A stretch of DNA of 64,000 nt from Candidatus Hydrogenedens sp. GTDB lineage: Bacteria; Hydrogenedentota; Hydrogenedentia; Hydrogenedentales; CAITNO01. The notes under the pieces are model-generated. The model was not told where the DNA came from, made no database searches, and worked only from the letters and a program-made list of their open reading frames with translations. This document shows positions 53,306 to 61,673 of the stretch, piece by piece; positions within the stretch are counted from its first letter, which is position 1; every line of letters begins with the position of its first letter. The position numbers were made by a program, and so were the translations under genes. The stretch lies in assembly GCA_012522755.1 (NCBI GenBank), contig JAAYJV010000048.1:16425-80424 (forward strand). Direction: 5' to 3'.

Positions 53306-54286
53306 ATGGCGGCCATAGTAACCACTGATTTGAGCAAGAGCTACAAGCAACTGGGCAAAGCGACCGTTCATTCTCTCTCCGGCCTGAACATGGAGGTGGG
53401 TGAGAACGAAATCTTCGGTTTTCTGGGAAGAAATGGAGCAGGAAAGACGACAGCCATCAAGTTGCTGACGGGACTGATCCGGGCGAGCCGTGGCGGAGCA
53501 GAAATATTCGGGAAAGATTCACGCCTTCCCGATGCCCGCGCTCATATAGGCTATCTTCCCGAACACCCCTATTTTTATGAGTATCTGACGCCCAGAGAAA
53601 GCCTGGAGTTTTACGCGGAGCTTCGCGGCGTGGAAAAGAGCCGGCGTAAATCGGAATGGCTCCGTATTTCCGAGATGTTGGATCTGGACGAGTTTGCAGA
53701 CAGACGTATCCGTGGCTTTTCCAAAGGCATGCGTCAACGTGTCGGTCTGGCTGTGTCGCTCATTGGCGATCCGCCGTTGCTGATTCTGGATGAGCCCATG
53801 AGCGGCTTGGATCCTCACGGTCGGCGCATGGTTCGCGAGCTCATGCTCCGACTTCGCAGCGAAGGCAAAACTGTCTTTTTCAGCTCTCATATCCTCTCTG
53901 ATGTGGAAGAAATTTCCGACCGCGTCGCCATTCTCGTCTCAGGGAAACTGGCGGCCAGCGGGCGTATTGAAGACTTGAGTGGCGACGGTGAAAAAGCCAT
54001 TGAACTGTGCTGTACCGGTCTGAAGGGGGAAGCTTTAAATGCTCTGGCGGCCCGTGGCATGAAGGGCACAGCCGATGAGGAAGGGCGGATTCGCTTTCTC
54101 GTCCCGGATGTGGACCAGAGTGCTGGCCTCATCACTGAAATTCAACAACAGGGAGGCATCTTACTCTCCATGGTTCCTGTTCTGGAGTCCTTGGAAGACT
54201 TCTTCACCAAACTGGAGCAGCGGGATCCTTCCTCTGGGAGAAAAGAAACGAAATCGGCTGCGAAGGAGACTGAGTCCCATGAATAG
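53306..54286 (+). CDS. ABC transporter ATP-binding protein
   Basis: 326 aa. Walker A GRNGAGKTTAIK, Q-loop region YLPEHPYFYEYLTPRE, signature FSKGMRQRVGLA, Walker B LLILDEPMSGLDPHGRR and H-loop FFSSHILSDV are complete. The C-terminal extension (about 220-326) is typical of ABC-2 export ATPases such as those with NosY-like permeases. It overlaps the permease gene by 8 nt and is preceded by the RAYT-like gene at 10 nt, so it may share a transcript with it. Confidence 0.93.
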   Translation: MAAIVTTDLSKSYKQLGKATVHSLSGLNMEVGENEIFGFLGRNGAGKTTAIKLLTGLIRASRGGAEIFGKDSRLPDARAHIGYLPEHPYFYEYLTPRESLEFYAELRGVEKSRRKSEWLRISEMLDLDEFADRRIRGFSKGMRQRVGLAVSLIGDPPLLILDEPMSGLDPHGRRMVRELMLRLRSEGKTVFFSSHILSDVEEISDRVAILVSGKLAASGRIEDLSGDGEKAIELCCTGLKGEALNALAARGMKGTADEEGRIRFLVPDVDQSAGLITEIQQQGGILLSMVPVLESLEDFFTKLEQRDPSSGRKETKSAAKETESHE

Positions 54287-55043
54287 AATCATCACCATTG
54301 CCCGCAATACCTTCACTGAATCCGTTCGGGATAAAGTTCTGTATGTCCTTCTTTTCTTCGCCCTGTCCACCATTCTGGGCTCCAAAGTACTGGGTTGGAT
54401 CAGTATCGGTCAGAGCATCAAAATCATCAAGGATATTTCTCTGGCGGCCATGTCCGTATTCGGAGCGCTCATCGCCATTTTTGTGGGTGCCACGCTGGTG
54501 TACAAAGAGATAGACAAGAAAACACTCTATACCATCCTGGCGCAACCCATGAAACGCCATGAATTCATTGTCGGCAAATATCTGGGACTGATGAGCCTGC
54601 TGGCCGTATCGCTGTTCATTATGGCGGCCGGTTCCACACTCTACCTGAAAATTTCAGGAGCCAACCTGGGTGTGATCTGGATACAGGCCATTGTGCTGAT
54701 TTATATGAAGCTGCTTCTCATCACCGCTTTCGCCATTTTATTGTCCAGCCTCGTTTCTCCAATTCTGGGAGCAATCATAGTCTTTTCATTTTATGTGGGC
54801 GGTCATGCAACCGATGTTTTCCGTGATCTTCCGCCTCAGTTTAAAGATACCCTTTCCAAGCAGGTTCTGGAGATCCTCTATTATGTGGTTCCCAATCTGA
54901 ATCTTTTCAATATCCAGTCTGAAGCGGCGAATATGGTACCTGTCACCTGGTCTTATGTCTGTTATACCTTCTGCTACAGTCTGAGTTGGACTGTGCTGTT
55001 ATTGATTCTGGCCTGCCTGGCTTTTGAGAGGCGCGATGTATGA
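54279..55043 (+). CDS. ABC-2 type transporter permease
   Basis: 254 aa with six predicted membrane segments, starting MNRIITIARNTFTESVRDKVLYVLL, a common N-terminus of ABC-2 permeases. A cytoplasmic loop TLVYKEIDKKTLYTILAQPMKRHEFIVGKYLG follows the second membrane segment. The start ATG at 54279 overlaps the ATPase gene by 8 nt; a longer reading frame to 54075 lies inside the ATPase and is not used. Together the two genes form an exporter whose cargo is unknown; it overlaps the next gene by 4 nt. Confidence 0.9.
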   Translation: MNRIITIARNTFTESVRDKVLYVLLFFALSTILGSKVLGWISIGQSIKIIKDISLAAMSVFGALIAIFVGATLVYKEIDKKTLYTILAQPMKRHEFIVGKYLGLMSLLAVSLFIMAAGSTLYLKISGANLGVIWIQAIVLIYMKLLLITAFAILLSSLVSPILGAIIVFSFYVGGHATDVFRDLPPQFKDTLSKQVLEILYYVVPNLNLFNIQSEAANMVPVTWSYVCYTFCYSLSWTVLLLILACLAFERRDV

Positions 55044-56068
55044 GCCGCCCCATTCGTATTATAAGCTTTCTTCTCGTGCTTTCCCTCTGCTTCGGCACGG
55101 CGACGATTTTCTTGCAGCTGGCCGATGGCAAGCGCAAAGACCGCGACAATGAAGAACTGCTTTACCTTCCCAATGAAAAACTGTTGAGTTATTTCACAGC
55201 CGGATTGAACACTGTCATTGCCGATTTGATCTGGCTCCATTGCATCCAGTACACGGCCCATGAACACCGGGGCAAGCGGGTCTTCAAATGGCTGGAACAC
55301 ATGCTGATTACGGCGACCCGCCTCGATCCCTATTTTGTGGATGTATACCGCTTCGGCGTCATGTTTCTCGCCGCTCTCAGGGCCGATCCGGACGCCAGTC
55401 TCAATCTGGCTTATGAAGGCGTGAAAGTGAATCCTCATGCCTGGTCGCTGCCTTATGAGGCGGCCATGGTCTATCTGTTGAACAAGCGCGAAGAAGAGAA
55501 TTCACGCTACATGGCCACCCAGCTCTTGAGTCTGGCCACTTCCACAGGCCACGCTCCTGGCGGTATCGTGAATCTTACGGCAAAGCTTCAGGATGAATTC
55601 AATCTTCTCGAAGTGGAGCAGGATATGTGGGTGGAAATGGCCGCCAGCCACGACAGCTTTCTCAGTGAGCTGGGCAAAAGAAAGCTGGAAGAAATTGAAC
55701 TGAAAAAGATTACAGAAATATTGAACAGACAGAGCCGCCTGTATTACCAGGAAAAAGGACAATACCCGAGCTCTCTGGAAGATTTGCTTGAAGCCGGGCT
55801 GATTCCCTATCTGCCAGAAGACGGGCTGGGCGGTGAATTTTTTCTGGGAGACGAAGGCCGGGCATATAATACAACCCTGCTGGAAGATGAGGTGATCCGG
55901 GCCAGAAATATTCTGATCAATGCTCTGGACGTATACCATGCCACGCACAACGCCTATCCCCATACTCTGGAAGGACTGGTGGAAGACGGGCAACTGGACG
56001 CCATCCCGGAGCATCCCTATCCCGGAAAGAGCTGGGATTATGATCCCTCATTGGCCGAGGTGCACTGA
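55040..56068 (+). CDS. Membrane-anchored protein with TPR-like and duplicated pseudopilin-like C-terminal segments
   Basis: 342 aa, unrecognised as a whole. An N-terminal membrane segment (IISFLLVLSLCFGTATIFLQLA) is followed by an alpha-helical, TPR-like region (about 45-210; LDPYFVDVYRFGVMFLA). The C-terminal part holds two related units, YYQEKGQYPSSLEDLLEAGL and YHATHNAYPHTLEGLVEDGQL, each like the T2SS GspG C-terminal motif 'Y..G.YP.sLe.L', and the second ends PYPGKSWDYDP. It overlaps the permease stop by 4 nt, so it is part of the ABC cluster and may be its periplasmic partner. Confidence 0.7.
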   Translation: MSRPIRIISFLLVLSLCFGTATIFLQLADGKRKDRDNEELLYLPNEKLLSYFTAGLNTVIADLIWLHCIQYTAHEHRGKRVFKWLEHMLITATRLDPYFVDVYRFGVMFLAALRADPDASLNLAYEGVKVNPHAWSLPYEAAMVYLLNKREEENSRYMATQLLSLATSTGHAPGGIVNLTAKLQDEFNLLEVEQDMWVEMAASHDSFLSELGKRKLEEIELKKITEILNRQSRLYYQEKGQYPSSLEDLLEAGLIPYLPEDGLGGEFFLGDEGRAYNTTLLEDEVIRARNILINALDVYHATHNAYPHTLEGLVEDGQLDAIPEHPYPGKSWDYDPSLAEVH

Positions 56069-56172
56069 GGCTGGTGCCGGTGAACCCGCCCGGCTGTACT
56101 TCCCACTGACAGACCCGCCTCCAGAGTCAGGCGCCACTTCTTTAACCTGCATGCCAACAGATTGAATCATAC

Positions 56173-57897
56173 GTGAATAACCCCATGATACGCTATCAAG
56201 AAAAACCTGTCATCGTACAATCGGATCGCTCGATCCTGCTGGAAACGGATGGCCCCTGCTTTGAAGAGGCCCGCGATGCCCTGGCCAGTTTCGCCGAGCT
56301 TGTCAAGTCGCCGGAACATATCCATACCTACAGGCTCAGTTCGCTCTCCCTGTGGAATGCCGCGTCTCTCGGCATGACCGTTGACGAAGTCATCGCTTTG
56401 CTGGAGAAGTACAGCCGCTATGAGATACCGCAAAATATTCTGGCCGATATTCAGGATCAGATGTCGCGTTATGGCCGTGTCAGGCTCTATCGCTGCGAAG
56501 ATGGCGGACTGGCTCTCACGGCTGATCACCCTCTGCTCATCCGAGAACTGTTGAGCCATCGCTCAGTGAAAGACTATGTCAGCGGTGTGGAAGCGAACCA
56601 TACTCTACTGGTCAAAGCGGAAAACCGTGGTAATATCAAATCCGCCCTCATCAAAATTGGTTTTCCCGTGGAAGATCTGGCCGGATATGCCGATGGTGCT
56701 CCGCTGGAGGTGGCCATTCGCGACATTTCTCTCTCCGGCCATCCTTTCCAACTCCGCCATTATCAAAAAGAATCGGTGGACGCTTTTTATCTGAACGGAT
56801 CCAACAAAGGGGGGAGCGGTGTCATCGTTCTTCCCTGTGGTGCGGGAAAGACCATTGTGGCCATAGGCGCCCTCACAGCTGTGAAGAGCCATACTCTCAT
56901 TCTCGCAACCAACACGGTGGCACTGCGACAATGGAAGAATGAACTGCTGGACAAAACGACACTGCGCGAAGAGGATATCGGTGAGTACAGCGGTGATCAG
57001 AAAGAGATCAGGCCTGTCACCATCGCCACCTATCAGGTGCTCACCTATCGCAAAACAAAAAACAGCCCCTTCATCCACTTTGATCTTTTTGACAAAGCAC
57101 TCTGGGGACTGGTGATTTATGACGAAGTGCATACCCTCCCGGCCCCTGTGTTCCGGGCGACGGCCTCCATCCAGGCCAAACGCCGGCTGGGCCTCACGGC
57201 AACTCTCGTGAGAGAAGACGGTCAGGAAGAGGAGGTTTTCAGTCTCATCGGGCCCAAGAAGTATGATGTGCCCTGGAAAGTACTGGAGAGACAAGGCTGG
57301 ATCGCCGAAGCCAGTTGCGCTGAGATACGTGTGCCCCTCTCGCAGACCTTGAAGTTTGAATATGCCGTGGCGCAGAAAAGGAAAAAGTTTCGAATCGCTT
57401 CCACCAATAATGCCAAGGTGGAGGTCTGTGAACGCCTCATTGAGCACCATAAAGAGGACAATATTCTGGTCATCGGTCAGTATATCAGCCAGCTCAAAGA
57501 GATCGCCAGACATTTTCAGGCGCCTATCATTACGGGTCAGACTCCGGTCACGAAAAGACAGGAACTCTATGGCGCCTTCCGCAATGGCGAGATCAAATTG
57601 ATCATTGTCTCCAAAGTGGCCAACTTCGCCATTGATCTGCCCGATGCGAATGTGGCGATTCAGGTGAGCGGTACTTTCGGATCCCGTCAGGAAGAAGCCC
57701 AGCGGCTGGGCCGTATTCTCCGACCCAAACAGACCGCATCGCCCAATGCCTGTTTCTATTCTCTGGTGAGCAAAGACACCTGTGATCAGGATTTTGCTCT
57801 GAAACGTCAGATGTTTCTGACGGAGCAGGGGTACAAATATAAAATTATCGACAGTCCCCAGCTCGATGAACTTCTGGGAGGTGTTGCTGATGAGTAA
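56173..57897 (+). CDS. DEAD/DEAH-box helicase of the XPB/Rad25 type
   Basis: 574 aa superfamily 2 DNA helicase. An N-terminal damage-recognition-like region (about 40-190) precedes the helicase core: PCGAGKT (motif I), DEVH (motif II), LTATLVREDGQEEE (motif III with the RED element typical of XPB), and motif VI region EEAQRLGRILRPK. Bacterial XPB proteins are known in several phyla; they may act in repair or transcription-coupled processes, but their role is not settled. Archaeal XPB often pairs with the nuclease Bax1, which is not seen here. It overlaps the HAD gene by 8 nt. Confidence 0.9.
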   Translation: MNNPMIRYQEKPVIVQSDRSILLETDGPCFEEARDALASFAELVKSPEHIHTYRLSSLSLWNAASLGMTVDEVIALLEKYSRYEIPQNILADIQDQMSRYGRVRLYRCEDGGLALTADHPLLIRELLSHRSVKDYVSGVEANHTLLVKAENRGNIKSALIKIGFPVEDLAGYADGAPLEVAIRDISLSGHPFQLRHYQKESVDAFYLNGSNKGGSGVIVLPCGAGKTIVAIGALTAVKSHTLILATNTVALRQWKNELLDKTTLREEDIGEYSGDQKEIRPVTIATYQVLTYRKTKNSPFIHFDLFDKALWGLVIYDEVHTLPAPVFRATASIQAKRRLGLTATLVREDGQEEEVFSLIGPKKYDVPWKVLERQGWIAEASCAEIRVPLSQTLKFEYAVAQKRKKFRIASTNNAKVEVCERLIEHHKEDNILVIGQYISQLKEIARHFQAPIITGQTPVTKRQELYGAFRNGEIKLIIVSKVANFAIDLPDANVAIQVSGTFGSRQEEAQRLGRILRPKQTASPNACFYSLVSKDTCDQDFALKRQMFLTEQGYKYKIIDSPQLDELLGGVADE

Positions 57898-58543
57898 AAC
57901 GCCCGGAAAAAAGATGCCGCTCCTCCTCTTTGATTATGATGGTGTCATCGCCGATTCTTTTCAGGTCTATTTCGAGGAGTTTCAAAAGGCCTGCGCTCTC
58001 ATGGGTTATGACAAGCTCAATTCACGGGAGGAGTTCCTGAAACTCTTCGATAGAAATCTCCTGGTTCAGGCGCTCCGTGCCGGTTTCAACATCAGACAAC
58101 TCAAAAAACTGGCGACGGATTTCATGCCTCAGATGGAAAAGGCCAATGCACGCATCAGCCCCTTTCCGGAAATGCCGTCCATTCTGGCTCAGCTGAGCCG
58201 CCATTATCCCACCCTCATCATCACCTCCAATGCGACGGCGGTGGTACGGAATTTTGTGGAAACTCACAAACTTCACATGGTTTATGATGCTATCGGAAGC
58301 GATATTGAGCCGAGCAAGATCAAAAGAATACGGAAAGCCCGGCGCCTTTTCCCCGCACATGAAGCCTGTTATATCGGTGATACACGGGGAGACATGCTGG
58401 AGGCCCGCCGTGCCGGTGCTTTGCCTGTAGGCGTGGGATGGGGCTGGCACGGCAAAGAACGTCTGCAAAGCGGTCGGGCCGTCCGGTTTATGGACAGCCC
58501 TGTTGACTTGTTGAAATGTTTTCTCCCCGATCTTTTGTCTTGA
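57890..58543 (+). CDS. HAD-superfamily hydrolase (phosphoglycolate-phosphatase-like)
   Basis: 217 aa. HAD motifs are LLFDYDGVIADS (motif I, nucleophile D), IITSNAT (motif II Thr/Ser), a Lys region after it, and YIGDTRGDMLEARRAG (motif IV). An alpha-helical cap domain (about 20-95) follows motif I. The substrate is probably a small phosphorylated metabolite such as phosphoglycolate. ATG at 57890 has GGGAGG 6 nt upstream and overlaps the helicase gene, so a repair-linked phosphoglycolate role is possible but unproven. Confidence 0.87.
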   Translation: MSKTPGKKMPLLLFDYDGVIADSFQVYFEEFQKACALMGYDKLNSREEFLKLFDRNLLVQALRAGFNIRQLKKLATDFMPQMEKANARISPFPEMPSILAQLSRHYPTLIITSNATAVVRNFVETHKLHMVYDAIGSDIEPSKIKRIRKARRLFPAHEACYIGDTRGDMLEARRAGALPVGVGWGWHGKERLQSGRAVRFMDSPVDLLKCFLPDLLS

Positions 58544-58552
58544 CTCCGCTGT

Positions 58553-59287
58553 TTATACCGGATTCAAGATATCGTCAGAGCTGAAACGGTACAAGAGGGG
58601 TGGGGGAGCCTTCCGGGCCCGGGCGAGGCAAGCCAGATGTTTATCATCAACCCGGAAATGATGCAGATGCACTTTTCTTTCCCAAGTCTTGCTGTCCTCA
58701 GCGATATCTTTTAAAAAAGGAAGCAACAGCTCTCCTTCCTCCAGTTTGAATTGTGCTTCCAGTGCTGTCCAGCTCCAGGTGAAAAACAAAGATCGCATCT
58801 CCGGATCATGATCCAGCTCTACCAGTGCTTTCTGGGTGTCCGGAGAAAAAAGTTTTGTTGTCACAGCCAGATAGTTATGCGGATCCCTGATTTGTTGCAT
58901 ATCCACTCCCACAGGCGTCAGCGCACAGGCGACCAGAATCCAGTTCCCGCTATGGCTGGTACTCAACTTCCAACTGGAATCCGGGAAATGCTCTTGTATC
59001 TTCCGACGGAGGAGATGAGCCATACACTTGTGGCGACGCGTGCGATCATCGGAATAGTTGGCCAGATGTCTTCGTTGTCTTGCCGGCATACTGTTGTAGA
59101 CCGGGGACTTTTGAATTGTTTTAAAGGGAGGAACTGCAACACTGATGACGAAGGCTGTATTTTCATCCGGTAAAGAGGCGGGAGGAAAGGCCTCCGTCCA
59201 GGACTCCTTCAGAATTTTCAAAGATCCGGATTCATCCCAGACATCGGGAAGCACCCGGAGATTTTCGGATAAATCAAAAGACTCCAT
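58553..59287 (-). CDS. 4'-phosphopantetheinyl transferase-like protein
   Basis: 244 aa. PPTases load coenzyme A's phosphopantetheine arm onto acyl, peptidyl or other carrier proteins. The core motifs are VGVDMQQI (usual GVDxE/GIDIE, with Q in place of the Glu) and FFTWSWTALEAQFK (usual WTxKEAxxK), with Glu and Lys kept in the second. RRKIQEHFPDSSWKLSTSHSGNWILVACA precedes it with the substrate-site SHS. The Glu-to-Gln change at a metal ligand position may alter activity. It overlaps the upstream GntR gene by 14 nt. Confidence 0.75.
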   Translation of the reverse strand: MESFDLSENLRVLPDVWDESGSLKILKESWTEAFPPASLPDENTAFVISVAVPPFKTIQKSPVYNSMPARQRRHLANYSDDRTRRHKCMAHLLRRKIQEHFPDSSWKLSTSHSGNWILVACALTPVGVDMQQIRDPHNYLAVTTKLFSPDTQKALVELDHDPEMRSLFFTWSWTALEAQFKLEEGELLLPFLKDIAEDSKTWERKVHLHHFRVDDKHLACLARARKAPPPLLYRFSSDDILNPV

Positions 59288-59705
59288 CGTGACCGTCCTG
59301 TCCGTATTCCGCCAGAAAGCCCTGTACGCGAAGCATGATTTCCTTGTCCGTGAGACCCATCTTCCGGGCTTCTGTCACAGATTTCCGCAGAGAGCCGTCT
59401 ATGGCTTTCCGTGCTTTTTCCTTTCCTCGGCCCGGAGCCTCGTCAGCGATGAACATCCCCACGCCCCGCCGGGCAACTATAAGCCCTTGCGCAGCCATAT
59501 CCCTATAGGTTCTGGCGCTGGTATTCAGATTGATCTTCAGTGCCCGGGCAAGGTCCCGGGTGGAGGGGAGCCGGTCGCCGGGCTGTAAGTTTCCTGCAGC
59601 CAGTGCGAGGCTGATGAGGCGGATGATCTGGCTGTAAATAGGCTGTGGATCAGTGGGATCCACCGATTTCAACAGAGAGAGGATCTCAGCTTTTTTCATG
59701 ATCAT
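59274..59705 (-). CDS. GntR-family transcriptional regulator (YtrA-like)
   Basis: 143 aa. The winged-helix DNA-binding domain (about 20-90) reads PIYSQIIRLISLALAAGNLQPGDRLPSTRDLARALKINLNTSARTYRDMAAQGLIVARRGVGMFIA in family order; key blocks are GDRLPSTRDLA and TYRDMAAQGLI. There is no effector domain beyond a short helical tail (about 100-140), as in YtrA-type regulators that often control neighbouring ABC transporters. It overlaps the PPTase gene and probably controls it or a nearby exporter. ATG at 59705 or 59699 are both possible; neither has a strong ribosome-binding site. Confidence 0.87.
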   Translation of the reverse strand: MIMKKAEILSLLKSVDPTDPQPIYSQIIRLISLALAAGNLQPGDRLPSTRDLARALKINLNTSARTYRDMAAQGLIVARRGVGMFIADEAPGRGKEKARKAIDGSLRKSVTEARKMGLTDKEIMLRVQGFLAEYGQDGHDGVF

Positions 59706-59729
59706 GCATTCCAGTGTGGCCGAGGGGGT

Positions 59730-61433
59730 TTATTTGTCTTCGGATTTTTTCGCTGTACTTTTCTTTTTCGCTGCAGTCTTTTCCTTGGCCGGTGCCTTTG
59801 CAGCTTTTTTTGCTGCGGCCTTTTTCGCTGCGGCCTTTTTGCGAGGTTTGGCCGGCTCTTTTTCTTCCACACCTTCCAGCTCAGCAAAGAGAGCACTGTT
59901 TTTGAATACTGTCCAGAGGGCGAGAAGAATACCCAGAGCGAAAAGAAACCAGGGAAGCAATGCAGGCCCCATAGGCAACAGGCGTCGGGCCGGTGCAGCC
60001 ACGGGAAAAGCGTCCACAAAACGTCGCATCACCACCTGATTCGGTTTTGTCTTTTCTGTCCAGTCCAGCAATGCGCCTCGGGGATCCACTGTATGGTGAA
60101 CGGTGTAAAAGCGTCCGTAAGGATCAAAAGTTCCCGATACACCCGTATTCGCACTGTGAAGCAGAGGCAGGCCTGTTTCTATGGCGCGCATGCGGGCAAT
60201 TTCCAATTCCTGAGGAATGGCCGATGTGTTCCCGAACCAGGCCAGATTGGTGACGACAACCAGGATATCGGCTCCTTTCTGGCGCAATTCTTCCGCCATG
60301 GAGCCGAACAGTACTTCAAAACAGATGAGCGGTGCCAGTTTTCTGTCTTTTACGGAGAAAATCTTTTGTTCCTCTCCCGGAGAAATGCCGCTGAAAGCGA
60401 TCCGGCCGATAAAGGGCAGATAACTTTCAAAGGGAATGTATTCACCAAAGGCGGCCAGACGCATTTTGTCGTAGTACCCCGCTTCCCGTCCTTCAGGAGT
60501 GAAGAGAACACTGGAATTGTAACTTTTTCCTGTAGTGGAATCCTCCCGTACGGCTCCGGTAAAAATATAAGATTCTGCAGCCACGGCAATATCCGAAAGG
60601 GCATTATGAAAAAGCGGAATTTTATAGTCTACCGTTACCACTGCTTCCGGCCACACAACGAGATCCACCGCTTTGTGTGCGGCCAGGGATTGTGTCAATA
60701 TCCCTGTTTTTTGCAGCATTTCCGTATAATACTCGGAATCCCATTTCATTTCCTGAGAGAAATTGGGCTGGATAATTCCCGCATTGAATGGCTGCGATTC
60801 ATAGTCAGCCTCCTGAAGCATGAAAAAGCCGCCCAGATGAAGAAGAGCAATGAAAAGCGGCACAAGTGCAACGCGCCACCACCGATGTTTTTTCCCGGAC
60901 CAGGCCAGAGCGATGAGCCCGTTGACAAAAACCAGAGCAAAAGAAATCAGTGATACACCGCCCAGTGAGGCCAACTGAGCCAGCGCCAGATCAGCACCCT
61001 GACTGTAGCCCAGAGCAGCCCAGCCGAATCCCGTAAACAGACGGGCCTGCAGCAATTCCATGCCCACCCAGAGACAGGCCAGGCCCAGAGCGGCTGTATA
61101 GCGTTCCTGACTCGCTCGGAAATAATGCCAGGCCACGGCCGGGAGCAGCCAGAAAAGGCTGAGAATGAAACACAGCAGTTGTTGTCCGAAAACAGCCCAG
61201 CCCCCGGCCCAGAACATATTGGCCCACAGCCATTGCAGCAACAGGGTGTGAAAGAGCCAGCCGCAAATAAAGAAAGCGAGGAGTGTTTTTTTTATCGTGC
61301 CTTCGCGGGTGTATGCCAAAAGGGGCACCAGAGCGATCCAGCCCAGAGGGTAAAAATGAAAACGCGGAAAGGCCCAGCAAAGAAGAAGGGCACTCAGTGC
61401 CGGCCAGAGACTATGTAAAAAAGTTTTTTTCAC
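59730..61433 (-). CDS. lnt: Apolipoprotein N-acyltransferase with histone-H1-like Lys/Ala tail
   Basis: 567 aa. Lnt adds the third acyl chain to lipoproteins in the inner membrane. The catalytic triad is visible: Glu in VVWPEAVV, Lys in YYDKMRLAAFGEYIPF and Cys in LICFEVLFG of the nitrilase domain, after six N-terminal membrane segments. After the last membrane segment (PWFLFALGILLALW) comes a 40-residue cytoplasmic tail built of AAAKK and AKKA-type repeats ending KKSEDK, which is not part of usual Lnt and resembles histone-H1/HupB-like DNA-binding tails. The stop is 25 nt from the GntR gene. Confidence 0.93.
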   Translation of the reverse strand: MKKTFLHSLWPALSALLLCWAFPRFHFYPLGWIALVPLLAYTREGTIKKTLLAFFICGWLFHTLLLQWLWANMFWAGGWAVFGQQLLCFILSLFWLLPAVAWHYFRASQERYTAALGLACLWVGMELLQARLFTGFGWAALGYSQGADLALAQLASLGGVSLISFALVFVNGLIALAWSGKKHRWWRVALVPLFIALLHLGGFFMLQEADYESQPFNAGIIQPNFSQEMKWDSEYYTEMLQKTGILTQSLAAHKAVDLVVWPEAVVTVDYKIPLFHNALSDIAVAAESYIFTGAVREDSTTGKSYNSSVLFTPEGREAGYYDKMRLAAFGEYIPFESYLPFIGRIAFSGISPGEEQKIFSVKDRKLAPLICFEVLFGSMAEELRQKGADILVVVTNLAWFGNTSAIPQELEIARMRAIETGLPLLHSANTGVSGTFDPYGRFYTVHHTVDPRGALLDWTEKTKPNQVVMRRFVDAFPVAAPARRLLPMGPALLPWFLFALGILLALWTVFKNSALFAELEGVEEKEPAKPRKKAAAKKAAAKKAAKAPAKEKTAAKKKSTAKKSEDK

Positions 61434-61673
61434 CGTATGATTAATCCGTTTCCAGAACTGTGCTGCGGCCCGATCGGGTCCCTGTGATATCCACCCCTTC
61501 GCACTTTCAGGGGTCGGACTGCTGTGCTTCTGTCACAATGTGACAGACCTTCATTTGTATCCCTGTGCAGTCACCGGTTACAGTAATACTCTGGAGAAGG
61601 CGGTTGACGTCCCTCACAGCGCCAGTGGCCGGATCGCCACCTGTTTTTCAGTAACCGATCTTATGGATACAGT

